Source of the DNA: Natrinema sp046097095
GTDB lineage: Archaea > Halobacteriota > Halobacteria > Halobacteriales > Natrialbaceae
DNA length: 64,000 bases
Assembly (NCBI RefSeq): GCF_046097095.1
Contig: NZ_CP175698.1
Span: forward strand, 3,100,001-3,164,000
Direction: 5' to 3'
This document shows, in pieces, positions 7,019 through 15,201 of this stretch. Position numbers and translations under genes: made by a program. How positions within the stretch are numbered: position 1 is the first letter of the stretch; each line of letters opens with the position of its first letter. Under the pieces are notes generated by a model that was not told the DNA's origin, searched no databases, and saw nothing but the letters and a program-made list of their open reading frames with translations.

Positions 7019-8497
7019 GTGAGCGAGCACGCCGGCCCTCGAGACGGAGACGCCGATCGGGACGCGAAATCGGTCCGCACCGCCGACGACGCGGAGTCCC
7101 AGCGCGGTGTCTCCGACGCCGGCGGTGCTCGAGTCACCAGACGGACGCTTCTCAGCACCGCGGGAACGGCCGGTGCCGTCGGGCTCGCCGGCTGCACCGC
7201 GCGCCAGTACCGAGCGCCGCCGGACTGCGGCCCCGTCGCGACCGCCGCGGAGAACGCGGACGGCTATGTTCCGCTACCGGCCGACGACGAGATATCGATG
7301 TTCCGGCGCGGACTCCGCCGATACGGCTACTATCCCGACGAAACTGTTCCCAACGCGGTCCACAAAGCGTGGTCGTTCCCGGTCAACCGCATCGGCCACA
7401 CCGCGGCCAAGTCGACACCCCGGCCGACGCCCGATGGCGAGACGGTCCTCGTCGCCGGCGATACCGGGACGATCCACGCCGTCACGCCGACCGGTGAGCA
7501 CAGGTGGCGACTCGAGACCGGTGCCGGTCGAAGCCTCGGCTTCCACGGGACGCCGGCGATCGTCGGCGATACGGCCTACATCGGCGGCTACGATGGCGAA
7601 CTCTACGCCGTCGATATTCCGACCGGCGATATCGTCTGGCACACGCGGACCCGCGACTTCGGCGACGCGATCGCAATCGGCTCGAGTCCCGCCTACATCG
7701 ACGGCTCGCTGTACGTGCTCACCGAACACAAAAACCCCGCCAGTGGCACGCTGTGGGAGATCAACGCCGCCACCGGGAATCCGACATGGAGCGACGACCG
7801 CCTCTGGGGGATGCCCCACCCCTCGCCCGCGATCGACTGCGAGGCCGGCCGGCTCGTCACCGGCTCGAACGACGGCGTCGTCTACTGCTGGGAGTTCCCC
7901 AGCCTCGAGTTCGCGTGGTCGTTTCGGGCGGGCGGCGAGGGTGGCCCCGACGGCGAGGCCGTAGCTGACGGGCGCTTTCACCTCGGCGCACAGATCAAGG
8001 GGACGATCCCGGTCTCCGACGGCGCGGCGTTCGTCGGCTCCTGGGACGGTCAATTCTACCGACTCGACCTCGAAGACGGCAGCGAAGAGTGGTCGATCGA
8101 CACAGGGCAGGTCGTCATGTCAAATCCGGCGATCGATCCCGATGCGGGGATCGTCTATCTGGGCGGCGACGACCACTACGTCCGCGCGCTCGACGCCGAA
8201 ACCGGCGACGTGCTGTGGGCGACCGACGTCGGCGGCCGGGTCATCGGCTCGATCACGGCCACCGCCGAGTCGATCCTCGTCGGCTCCTACGACGCCCATC
8301 TTTACGCCCTCGACAGGGCGACCGGCGATCGGCGCTGGCGGATCAAAAACCGTGGCCACGTTACTAGCGGCGCGATTCCGAGAGGTGACCGGATCTATTA
8401 CGCCGAGCGCGGCGTCTTCTCGAACTACTACGACGAGGACGCGGAGACCGTGTTCGAGGAACCCGGTCAGGCCTACTGTCTGGTTCCCGACGAGTGA
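7019..8497 (+). CDS. Exported PQQ-type beta-propeller lipoprotein
   Basis: A 492-residue protein with a GTG start three bases after maeB. Residues about 38-59 are a Tat signal with lipobox: RVTRRTLLSTAG followed by GLAGC, so the mature protein should be anchored outside the membrane. The rest is a string of BamB/PQQ-like blades: GTIHAVTPTGEHRWRLETG, GELYAVDIPTGDIVWHT, GVVYCWEFPSLEFAWSF, GQFYRLDLEDGSEEWSI, HYVRALDAETGDVLWAT, AHLYALDRATGDRRWRI. Such propellers scaffold or bind ligands; no catalytic residues are evident. The unusually long n-region before the arginines might mean a downstream start, but no better one is visible. Confidence 0.8.
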   Translation: MSEHAGPRDGDADRDAKSVRTADDAESQRGVSDAGGARVTRRTLLSTAGTAGAVGLAGCTARQYRAPPDCGPVATAAENADGYVPLPADDEISMFRRGLRRYGYYPDETVPNAVHKAWSFPVNRIGHTAAKSTPRPTPDGETVLVAGDTGTIHAVTPTGEHRWRLETGAGRSLGFHGTPAIVGDTAYIGGYDGELYAVDIPTGDIVWHTRTRDFGDAIAIGSSPAYIDGSLYVLTEHKNPASGTLWEINAATGNPTWSDDRLWGMPHPSPAIDCEAGRLVTGSNDGVVYCWEFPSLEFAWSFRAGGEGGPDGEAVADGRFHLGAQIKGTIPVSDGAAFVGSWDGQFYRLDLEDGSEEWSIDTGQVVMSNPAIDPDAGIVYLGGDDHYVRALDAETGDVLWATDVGGRVIGSITATAESILVGSYDAHLYALDRATGDRRWRIKNRGHVTSGAIPRGDRIYYAERGVFSNYYDEDAETVFEEPGQAYCLVPDE

Positions 8498-8611
8498 GGG
8501 CCGTTTCGGGCGGCCGACGCGGCTCGAGTGCGACCCGAACCCACGGCGAGTCGCGCAAAGCGGCCGGCACAAAAGCGTGGATTCAAGTATGCGCCGAGAC
8601 TGGTCTCGCGT

Positions 8612-8983
8612 ATGCAAGATCAGGGACGCTCTACGCGCAAGCGAACCGGCGGCCGACTGAAGAACGTTCGAAAGCGCCGCAAGGACGAGCTCGGTCGCCT
8701 GCCGACGGAGACGGAGGTCGGCGAGCCCCGATTCCGAACGGTCGACGTTCGGGGCAACGGCACGAAGACCCGCGCGCTCTCGACGAACGTCGCGAGCGTC
8801 AACAAGGGCGGCGAAACGGTCTCCGCGGAGATCGAAGACGTCGTCGAGAACGACGCCAACCCGAACTACGTCCGACGGAACATCATCACGAAAGGCGCCG
8901 TCATCGAGACGTCGGAAGGACAGGCCCGTGTCACGTCCCGTCCCGGCCAGACCGGGCAGGTCAACGCCGTTCTCGTCGAGTAA
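8612..8983 (+). CDS. rps8e: 30S ribosomal protein S8e
   Basis: A 123-residue ribosomal protein of the archaeal/eukaryotic S8e family. Seen: QGRSTRKRTGGRLKNVRKRRKD (basic rRNA-binding N-terminus), TKTRALSTNVASV, ENDANPNYVRRNIITKGAV and TSRPGQTGQVNAVLVE. Full length for an archaeal S8e. ATG 8612 is chosen over the frame's earlier start at 8528 because MQDQGRSTRKR is the conserved beginning. Confidence 0.97.
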   Translation: MQDQGRSTRKRTGGRLKNVRKRRKDELGRLPTETEVGEPRFRTVDVRGNGTKTRALSTNVASVNKGGETVSAEIEDVVENDANPNYVRRNIITKGAVIETSEGQARVTSRPGQTGQVNAVLVE

Positions 8984-9021
8984 CGCCTTTTGACTGCGGT
9001 CTCGTACTCGATCGCCGCGAG

Positions 9022-9354
9022 TTACTGCTCTGCGAGCGCGACGATGTTGCCGTAATCGTCGCCGTAGACGAGTGTGCCGTCAGCCACTGCGACTGACCCC
9101 GAGATGCCGTACTCGGCGTCGTAGGTCCAGCGTCTCGAGCCGTCTGAGACGTCGAGCGCGTAGAGGATTTTGTCCCAGGTACCGACGTAGAGGACCCCGT
9201 CCGCGACAGTGGATTCGTCGGAACCGGGTGCCCCGTTTCCCGAACCATCACCGTCGTCGGGGCCCGGCAACGTCGTACAACCGGCGACCGTCGTCGCGAT
9301 ACTCCCCGATAGAAGCTCTAACACGGAACGTCTACGCGTTCTCTCGACACCCAT
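9022..9354 (-). CDS. Mini beta-propeller lipoprotein (two blades)
   Basis: A 110-residue protein with an N-terminal RRRSVLELLSGS and lipobox-like VAGC, a Gly/Asp/Ser linker, then only two PQQ-type blades (GVLYVGTWDKILYALDVSDG and LVYGDDYGNIVALAE). Complete propellers need six to eight blades; this is far shorter than the paralogous 492-residue protein 1.5 kb upstream. It may be a domain that oligomerises, or the degenerate survivor of a larger gene. The frame is intact from ATG 9354 to TAA 9024-9022. Confidence 0.55.
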   Translation of the reverse strand: MGVERTRRRSVLELLSGSIATTVAGCTTLPGPDDGDGSGNGAPGSDESTVADGVLYVGTWDKILYALDVSDGSRRWTYDAEYGISGSVAVADGTLVYGDDYGNIVALAEQ

Positions 9355-9405
9355 AACCCGTATCGGAAAGAAATTGTTTTGAATTTTTACCAGTTCGGTC
9401 GTCGG

Positions 9406-10401
9406 TTACGGCCGCGGTGCGGCCTTTTGTAACGCTGTCTCGGCGACGTTGCCGCCGTAGTCGGCGCTTCGGGACAGTGAGTCGACGATCAATCCCAGCG
9501 ACTGGGCCTGTGCGGGCTCTAAGTCCCGGAGCATATCGTCGATTTGCCTGGTGTATTCGTCGATCTCGAGGACGGCCTCGTGGGCGTCGTGGCCGAGCTG
9601 ATTGGCCTCGTCGGTGTCGTCGGCGAACAGCGCGTCCATCGATTGCTCGAAGACGGTCGCGACTTCGGCGTGCAGTCCGTGGAGGGCATCGGCGACGTCG
9701 GCGGGAAGGGCGTCGAGTTTGAGCGCGATATCGCTGATCTTGACGGCGTGATCGGCGATCCGCTCGAGTTGGCGGGCACTGGAGTGGAAGTCGAAGCAGT
9801 CCTCGCGGGAGACGCCGAGTTCCTCGACTGCACGCGGGGACCGAAGGGTCGCACGGAAGATTCGGGAGACGACAAGCCAGAGGCGGTCGACGTCGTCGTC
9901 GCGTTCGATCACGTCGTAGGCGATGTCGTCGTCGTTCTCGATCAGCGCCGCCACCGCGTCCTCGAGCATCGATTGGGCGATCAGGCGCATCCGAGTGACG
10001 GCGTTGACGATCGACAGCTCCGAGGAGTCGAGTAAGTCCTGAATCACCACGCTATCGCTCGTCTCCTCGAGGACTTCGACGCCGACGAGTCGCTGGGTCG
10101 CGTTGCGGATCGCGCTTCGCTGGTCGGTCGTGATGCGGCCGGCCTCGAGGCGGATGATGTCGAACCCGCTGACGTACATCGTCATCACGGCCCGCTTTAG
10201 TTGCTCGTCCGCGAGACCCGAAATGTCGAGAGACCCTTTCTGACGGTCCGTCTCGCTGTGCGGCGTCAGGAGGAGTTCGTCCCCCTCGGGATAGAACTCG
10301 ACCGTCGTCCCGCTGCTCACGTCGTTTTCGGTCGCCCACGTCTTCGGGAGCGAAACCGTGAACGTCGACCCGCCAGTCACCTGCACCTTTCGCGTCTCCA
10401 T
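9406..10401 (-). CDS. AbrB-PhoU fusion phosphate regulator
   Basis: A 331-residue protein with an N-terminal SpoVT/AbrB swapped-hairpin DNA-binding domain (ETRKVQVTGGSTFTVSLPKTW, GTTVEFYPEGDELLL) followed by two PhoU helical domains (about 90-330; ARQLERIADHAVKISDIAL carries the PhoU E-R-x-x-D-H metal-binding signature, and DSLSRSADYGGNVAE its second copy). The family links phosphate sensing to transcription. Unlike many haloarchaeal phoU-type genes it is not next to pst transporter genes. A TATA-like tract at 10425-10432 sits about 27 bp before ATG 10401. Confidence 0.88.
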   Translation of the reverse strand: METRKVQVTGGSTFTVSLPKTWATENDVSSGTTVEFYPEGDELLLTPHSETDRQKGSLDISGLADEQLKRAVMTMYVSGFDIIRLEAGRITTDQRSAIRNATQRLVGVEVLEETSDSVVIQDLLDSSELSIVNAVTRMRLIAQSMLEDAVAALIENDDDIAYDVIERDDDVDRLWLVVSRIFRATLRSPRAVEELGVSREDCFDFHSSARQLERIADHAVKISDIALKLDALPADVADALHGLHAEVATVFEQSMDALFADDTDEANQLGHDAHEAVLEIDEYTRQIDDMLRDLEPAQAQSLGLIVDSLSRSADYGGNVAETALQKAAPRP

Positions 10402-10424
10402 GTGCCTCGATTCCCACTACAACA

Positions 10425-10432
10425 ATATAAAT
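10425..10432 (-). promoter_or_regulatory. TATA box of the AbrB-PhoU gene
   Basis: The minus strand reads ATTTATAT, centred about 27 bp upstream of ATG 10401; fits a leaderless transcript. The rest of the AT-rich 10402-10630 gap shows no gene. Confidence 0.5.
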
Positions 10433-10630
10433 CCACTAGACTATAGAGAGGTACGAATTCCTCGTCTGATGGCGCGATTGTCGGTGTATCGGGCATTTTT
10501 GGTACCTAGTCATTCGTACTACTCCATCGCTAACCGTTATCGTATATATCAATATATAGAAAACATGTAGCTATGGACTGGGAGGACCGCCGGCCGATGT
10601 CCACCGGACGCACTGATCGACCGAAAGCGA

Positions 10631-10858
10631 CTATCGACTATCTTCGAGATCGACGAACGCGTCGGCGTCCGCCGATAGCCAGGTGGTCACCAGGTCCGTC
10701 TCGGAACACTCTCGGGGAACGACCGTACATCGGTTTGCTCGGTTTTCGTACCGGACCACGACCGACTCGAGGTCGAACTCGTCGCTCGCGTACTGCGTGG
10801 CCGTAGCCAGTCGCTGTTGGATGGAGCGATCGTCGTAACCGCCGGTGGATCCGTTCAT
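10631..10858 (-). CDS. Small haloarchaeal protein (DUF7511-like)
   Basis: A 75-residue acidic protein with LESVVVRYENRANRCTVVP followed by VTTWLSADADAFVDLE, a pattern I associate with the small haloarchaeal DUF7511 family; function unknown. ATG 10858 is preferred to the TTG at 10867. It lies 51 bp after the broken phosphatase gene on the same strand, so it may share its transcript. Confidence 0.55.
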   Translation of the reverse strand: MNGSTGGYDDRSIQQRLATATQYASDEFDLESVVVRYENRANRCTVVPRECSETDLVTTWLSADADAFVDLEDSR

Positions 10859-10909
10859 GGGTTTCAAGCCGTCTACCCGGATCCAACGACGATACGTACA
10901 AAGCCACTG

Positions 10910-11368
10910 CTAATTGTAATATTGAGCGATCCATACCGGTGCTAGGGCCTCCGTACGGACGCAGTATCGGTCGACCGAATCATCCGAGAAGGAAGCGGGT
11001 ATCGATCGAACCGCCGGCCGAAACGTCTCATTTCGGCGGCTCGCCACCGAAGCGGACCGATCGAAATTCACGTCTCCGTTCGGCGACCGCATCGTGGGCA
11101 CGTCATCGGCGGCGTGGGCCAACAGTGGCCGGGTCGGATCGACGCCACCGTGGACGACGAGCCCGCCGTCCCAGACGATCGCGGTCGGTAACGACTCGAG
11201 GGACTGCGAGTCCACCGCGTCGAGCGCCGGGAGCGGACCGAGATCGAGTCGGTCCAGCAGCGCCTCGAGCGCGTCGGAACAGCCGTGAACGTCGCCCCGG
11301 TTCTCGAGGTCGATGTGCCGGCTGTCGAACGGTACCGTCTCGTCGGACGCGGTGGTATCGATCGTCAC
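10910..11368 (-). pseudogene. Internally deleted calcineurin-like protein phosphatase
   Basis: The 152-codon frame keeps two recognisable pieces of a haloarchaeal serine/threonine phosphatase of the bacterial PP-family: GDVHGCSDALEALLDRLDL (about 28-46; first metal-binding motif) and LPTAIVWDGGLVVHGGVDP (about 61-79; a late motif with the metal-binding His). The blocks normally between them, GDxxxKGP and GNxE with their metal and catalytic residues, are absent, and after PTMRSPNGD the sequence no longer follows the family and ends early. The frame is open, so the deletion was in frame, but catalysis is not expected. Confidence 0.6.
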
Positions 11369-11524
11369 GCGGTATACGTCCGGATACGTCGGAAAAGTCG
11401 GATAAGTCGTTTATATGTTCAGTACGGGACACTATATAGCAGCGTGTAGTCGAGCGCAGTACACACCGGCGCACCCGGGCCGCGAGACACCGAATTTCTT
11501 TAGGGTCGACCACGCAGCGGGCGT

Positions 11525-12190
11525 ATGCACGTCGTCGTCAACGCCGCCGTAAGCGCGGACGGCAAACTCTCCTCGCGCCGGCGCGAACAGCTCGCTATCA
11601 GCGGCGCGGACGACTTCGCGCGGGTCGACCGTCTTCGAGCCGACAGCGACGCCGTCGTCGTCGGCGTCGGCACCGTCCTCGCTGACGATCCGCACCTGAC
11701 GGTCAAAGACGAGACGCTGCGCGCCCGGCGTCGAGAGAACGGCCGGCCGGCGAATCCCGCGCGGGTCGTCGTCGACTCTAGCGGGCGTACGCCGACCGAC
11801 GCCGCGATTCTCGACGACGCGGCGGCGACCTACGTCTGCCTGAGCGAGGCCGCACCCGTCGACCGACGGATGGATCTCGCCGACAGCGCCGAGTTGATTA
11901 CGGCGGGCGACGAGCGGGTCGACCTTCTGCCGGCGTTCGCGGCGCTGCAGGAGGCCGGCCTCGAGCAGGTCATGGTCGAAGGCGGCGGCGAACTCATCTT
12001 CTCGCTGTTCGAGGCCGGGCTGGTCGACGAGCTACGGGCGTTCGTCGGCCCGAAACTCATCGGCGGCCGCGACGCGCCGACGCTCGCCGACGGCGACGGA
12101 TTCGTCGCGGACTTTCCGTCGCTCGAACTCGAGGCGGTCGACCGACTCGACGACGGGGTCGTGCTCACGTGGCGCGTCGCCGACCGATAA
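11525..12190 (+). CDS. 2,5-diamino-6-ribosylaminopyrimidinone 5'-phosphate reductase
   Basis: A 221-residue RibD-C/HTP reductase-family protein that reduces the ribosyl side chain with NADPH in archaeal riboflavin synthesis. Seen: NAAVSADGKLSS at the N-terminus, DAVVVGVGTVLADDPHLTV, PARVVVDSSGRTP, QVMVEGGGELIFSLFEAGLVDEL and FVGPKLIGGRDAPT. These are the standard substrate and NADPH contacts of archaeal RIB7/ArfC. A TTTCTTTAG tract before the ATG is a plausible promoter. No other riboflavin genes are nearby. Confidence 0.9.
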   Translation: MHVVVNAAVSADGKLSSRRREQLAISGADDFARVDRLRADSDAVVVGVGTVLADDPHLTVKDETLRARRRENGRPANPARVVVDSSGRTPTDAAILDDAAATYVCLSEAAPVDRRMDLADSAELITAGDERVDLLPAFAALQEAGLEQVMVEGGGELIFSLFEAGLVDELRAFVGPKLIGGRDAPTLADGDGFVADFPSLELEAVDRLDDGVVLTWRVADR

Positions 12191-12226
12191 GCGATCGCCG
12201 GTCCGACGGCGGACTCGAGCGTCTGC

Positions 12227-12997
12227 CTACTCGAACTCGGGCTCCCGATCCTCGACAAACGCCGCCATCCCCTCGCGCTGGTCGTGCGTGCCGAAGAGGC
12301 TCGCGAAGGCGCGTTTCTCGTACGCGAGGCCGCTTTCCTGTGATCCCTCGAGCCCCTGGTTGATCGCCTGCTTCGCCGTTTGCATCGCGAAGGCCGGCTT
12401 CGCAGCGAGCCGGTCGGCCAACTCGGCGGCGACCGTCTCGAGTTCGTCGTCTGCCACGACCTCGCCGAACAGGCCCGCCTCGGCGGCCGAGTCGGCGTCG
12501 AGCCGTTCGCCGAGGAAGATCATCCGGCGCGCGGTCTCATCGCCGACCAGCCGCGGCAGCCGCTGGGTGGCCCCCCAGCCGGGGATGATCCCGAGATCGA
12601 TCTCCGTGTTACCGATCAGCGCCGACTCGCCGGCGACGCGGAGATCGCAGGCCAGCGCCATCTCGCAGCCGCCGCCGAAGGCGTAGCCGTTGACCGCGGC
12701 GATCGTCGGCGCGGGAAAGGCCTCGAGCGCGTCGGCCACGTCGTGGCCGAGTTCCCCCCATTCCTGGGCCGCTTCCGGCGAGAGATTCCGCATGTACGTG
12801 ATGTCCGCGCCGGCGATGAACGCGTCGCCGGCCCCCGTCAGGACGAGCGCCCGCGCGTCGTTCTCGGCCGCCTCCTCGAGCGCTTCGCCCATCGCCTCGA
12901 GCGTTTCGACGTTCAACGCGTTGAGCGCGTCGGGGCGGTCGATCGTCAGCGTCGCTACGTCGTCGTCCCACTCGAGTCGGACTGTGTCCCAGGACAT
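12227..12997 (-). CDS. Enoyl-CoA hydratase/isomerase family protein
   Basis: A 256-residue crotonase-fold enzyme. Seen: TLTIDRPDALNALN, AFIAGADITYM (oxyanion-hole AGAD), AVNGYAFGGGCEMALACD with the second oxyanion-hole Gly, and the pair of acidic positions expected in GNTEIDLGIIPGWG, which supports a genuine hydratase (3-hydroxyacyl-CoA formation in beta-oxidation) rather than another crotonase. ATG 12997 (MSWDTVRLEW) is preferred; in-frame ATGs lie at 13018 and 13024. It stands alone between convergent or divergent genes. Confidence 0.88.
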   Translation of the reverse strand: MSWDTVRLEWDDDVATLTIDRPDALNALNVETLEAMGEALEEAAENDARALVLTGAGDAFIAGADITYMRNLSPEAAQEWGELGHDVADALEAFPAPTIAAVNGYAFGGGCEMALACDLRVAGESALIGNTEIDLGIIPGWGATQRLPRLVGDETARRMIFLGERLDADSAAEAGLFGEVVADDELETVAAELADRLAAKPAFAMQTAKQAINQGLEGSQESGLAYEKRAFASLFGTHDQREGMAAFVEDREPEFE

Positions 12998-13114
12998 GTG
13001 CCGGCGTTCAGCGGCCATCGTCAAATCAGTTCGGACGCCGGAGACCGGCCGCGGTAGTCCTTCGACAGTCGTCCACCCGTCACATCTTTCCTCGCAGACG
13101 TTCTACGTGTGGCT

Positions 13115-13645
13115 ATGGAACGCGCAACGTTTGGCGGCGGCTGTTTCTGGTGCGTCGAGGCGGCCTTCGAGGAACTCGCGGGCGTCGAATCGGTGACCTC
13201 CGGCTACGCCGGCGGTCACACGGACAATCCGAGCTACCGCGAGGTCTGTTCGGGCAAGACCGGCCACGCTGAGGTCGTCCAACTCGAGTACGATTCCGAC
13301 GAAATCGCCTACGCGGACCTCCTCGAGGTGTTCTTTACGATCCACGACCCGACCACGAAAGACCGCGAGGGGCCCGACGTGGGCTCGCAGTATCGGTCCG
13401 CGATCTACACCCACAGCGACGACCAACTCGAGACCGCCCGAGCGTTCGCCGCGGAACTCGAGGCAGAGGGGCTCTACGACGGGATCGTCACCGAGATCGA
13501 GCCGCTCGAGGCGTTCTACGAAGCCGAGGCGTCCCACCAGAACTACTTCGAGAAGAATCCCAACGACGCCTATTGTACGATGCACGCGGCCCCGAAAGTC
13601 GAAAAAGTCCGCGAGAAATTCGGCGAGAACGTCGCCACGCAGTAG
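13115..13645 (+). CDS. msrA: Peptide-methionine (S)-S-oxide reductase
   Basis: A 176-residue MsrA, repairing oxidised methionine in proteins. The catalytic motif GGGCFWCVEAAF is at residues 7-18, followed by GYAGGHTDNPSYREVCSG, HDPTTKDREGPDVGSQYRS and the C-terminal EASHQNYFEKNP. A further Cys in AYCTMH may act as the recycling cysteine. ATG 13115 is chosen over the GTG at 13109. No msrB is adjacent. Confidence 0.95.
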   Translation: MERATFGGGCFWCVEAAFEELAGVESVTSGYAGGHTDNPSYREVCSGKTGHAEVVQLEYDSDEIAYADLLEVFFTIHDPTTKDREGPDVGSQYRSAIYTHSDDQLETARAFAAELEAEGLYDGIVTEIEPLEAFYEAEASHQNYFEKNPNDAYCTMHAAPKVEKVREKFGENVATQ

Positions 13646-13732
13646 TCTCGAGGGACGACAAACTGCAAGCGCCGCTCGTCCGACCCGAGCGGCGTCCGAG
13701 CGATCGAGCGTCGGTTCGCAACACCTGACGTT

Positions 13733-14230
13733 TCACCGTGGCATCTGCGGAATGTGGCACGCATTGCCGGCCGAAGCGATGCGGCGAGCCGTCGTTTCGA
13801 AGAGGTGCAATTGGGTGCTAAACACCTGTGCGTCGGCTTTGAACACGTAGCACGCGCCGGGTTCGAGCGACCCGCGCGTGAACACGATCGTCATCGAGTG
13901 GACGCGATCCGTCTCGGGTTCGCTGCGAACGACGTAGCCGGTGTACTCATCGGGGCGTGTCAGCTCCGAGATCGTTCTGCCGTTCGGTAGCCGCAGGAGT
14001 CGAACGGTGGTCGGTGCCGGCAGCCGGTCGACGACTCGAACGGTCATCCTCGGCCGATAGTCGTCCATGGGAACCAGTACTAGCTGCCCCGAGTTTCCGC
14101 CCCCGTTCGACGCCATCCCGGAGAGTATCGTCCGCCGGTCTATCGACGCGGTCACGGAGTCGGATTCGGGCGCGGCCGAGTCACTCGCCGCGTCAGATCT
14201 CCGGTCGGTCTGTGTCACGCGATGTGGCAT
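13733..14230 (-). CDS. Third member of a tandem paralogous family of unknown function
   Basis: A 165-residue protein. Its centre and C-terminus match the two genes upstream: VRVVDRLPAPTTVRLLRLPNG, RPDEYTGYVVR, MTIVFTRGSLEPGACYVF and VFSTQLHLFETTA correspond to the sibling blocks with DEYNGYVIRY, TTFLFVRD and FSSTLNLIATT. The N-terminus includes IDRRTILSGMAS, possibly a worn Tat-type signal without a good hydrophobic core. It is the most divergent copy and lies 126 bp downstream of the second, same strand. No known family recognised. Confidence 0.6.
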   Translation of the reverse strand: MPHRVTQTDRRSDAASDSAAPESDSVTASIDRRTILSGMASNGGGNSGQLVLVPMDDYRPRMTVRVVDRLPAPTTVRLLRLPNGRTISELTRPDEYTGYVVRSEPETDRVHSMTIVFTRGSLEPGACYVFKADAQVFSTQLHLFETTARRIASAGNACHIPQMPR

Positions 14231-14356
14231 TGGAGGTCACCGTCGCCGACGTTCGCACGACGTCCGCGGACGCGCGGTCCGGCACTGGGTCCGATCCGCC
14301 GACATCCGCAAACGAAGTCGTCGACGGTGGAGATGCGTAAAAATGGGGTCAGAGAC

Positions 14357-14683
14357 CTACTCTAACGTCGTCGCGATGAGATTCAGCGTCGAACTGAACA
14401 TCGACGCGTCTTCCCCGAGCGTGGCACTGTCACCGCTACTGAAGGTTTGATCGCGCACGAACAGGAACGTCGTGGGTGATATTGGACCGTCCTGTGCCTG
14501 ATACCGGATAACGTAGCCGTTGTACTCGTCCGGTTGAGAGATCTCCGGAACGGTCTCTCCCTCAGTGGTCTGGAGAATCCGCACCGTCGTTCCCGTCTCG
14601 AGTTGCGAGACGACATCGAACGACTCTCCGGCTTCGTAATCGTACGTGAACAGTATTACTTGCCCATCGTCATCTTGCACCAT
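14357..14683 (-). CDS. Second member of a tandem paralogous family, no signal peptide
   Basis: A 108-residue protein starting MVQDDDGQVILFTYDYEAG, with ATG 14683 two bases after the stop of the gene upstream. It is co-linear with the mature part of that protein: an opening strand (VILFTYDYEAGESFDVVSQL), PEISQPDEYNGYVIRY, TTFLFVRDQTFSSGDSATLG, EDASMFSSTLNLIATTLE. Unlike its sibling it has no Tat signal, so it is either cytoplasmic or exported with a partner. Function unknown. Confidence 0.65.
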   Translation of the reverse strand: MVQDDDGQVILFTYDYEAGESFDVVSQLETGTTVRILQTTEGETVPEISQPDEYNGYVIRYQAQDGPISPTTFLFVRDQTFSSGDSATLGEDASMFSSTLNLIATTLE

Positions 14684-14685
14684 TG

Positions 14686-15201
14686 TTATTCACCTCCGTT
14701 GCCGGCGGTCTCGTTCTGACCTGCCGTCTCGTTTCCGCCGTTCGTCTCCGTGTCGCCACCGCCGCCACCGCCACCGCCGCCCAGCGTCGTGTTGAGGAGG
14801 TTCAACTGCGAACTCAGCACCGACGCGTCCTCGCCGATCGTCCCGCTGTCACCGCGGCTGAGACTGGCACCGCGCACGAACAGGAACGTCGTGATTCCCG
14901 ACTGTTGGCCGATGTCGTACCGGATGATGTGCCCGTTCCATTCGTCGGGTTGCGAGATCTCCTCGACCGTTTCTCCGTCTAACTGCAACACCTCGACCGT
15001 CGTGCTCGTCTGGAGCGGGGCGACGACGTCGAAGTTTGCCCCGGGGTAGTAACTGTCCGCGAAGATCGCTACCTGGTCTTCTTGGGCACCGACCGTGGCC
15101 GTGCCGAACGCGCCCGTTCCGAGCGTGAGTGCGCCCGTCGCCAGGGCACCCTTCGCCATGAACGACCGCCTCGAGTCGCCTGTCGTTTCTCGTTCACTCA
15201 T
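14686..15201 (-). CDS. First member of a tandem paralogous family, Tat-exported
   Basis: A 171-residue protein with a clear Tat signal: GDSRRSFMAKGALATGAL and a cleavage-like region TVGAQ. The mature part begins DQVAIFADSYYPGANFDV and has ISQPDEWNGHIIRYDIG, TTFLFVRGASLSRGDSGT and EDASVLSSQLNLLNTTL, then a run of nine glycines and a tail with three N-x-T sequons (possible N-glycosylation). The gene heads a three-gene paralogous cluster on the minus strand. Cargo role unknown; the charged, strand-rich pattern suggests a small beta domain. Confidence 0.7.
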   Translation of the reverse strand: MSERETTGDSRRSFMAKGALATGALTLGTGAFGTATVGAQEDQVAIFADSYYPGANFDVVAPLQTSTTVEVLQLDGETVEEISQPDEWNGHIIRYDIGQQSGITTFLFVRGASLSRGDSGTIGEDASVLSSQLNLLNTTLGGGGGGGGGDTETNGGNETAGQNETAGNGGE

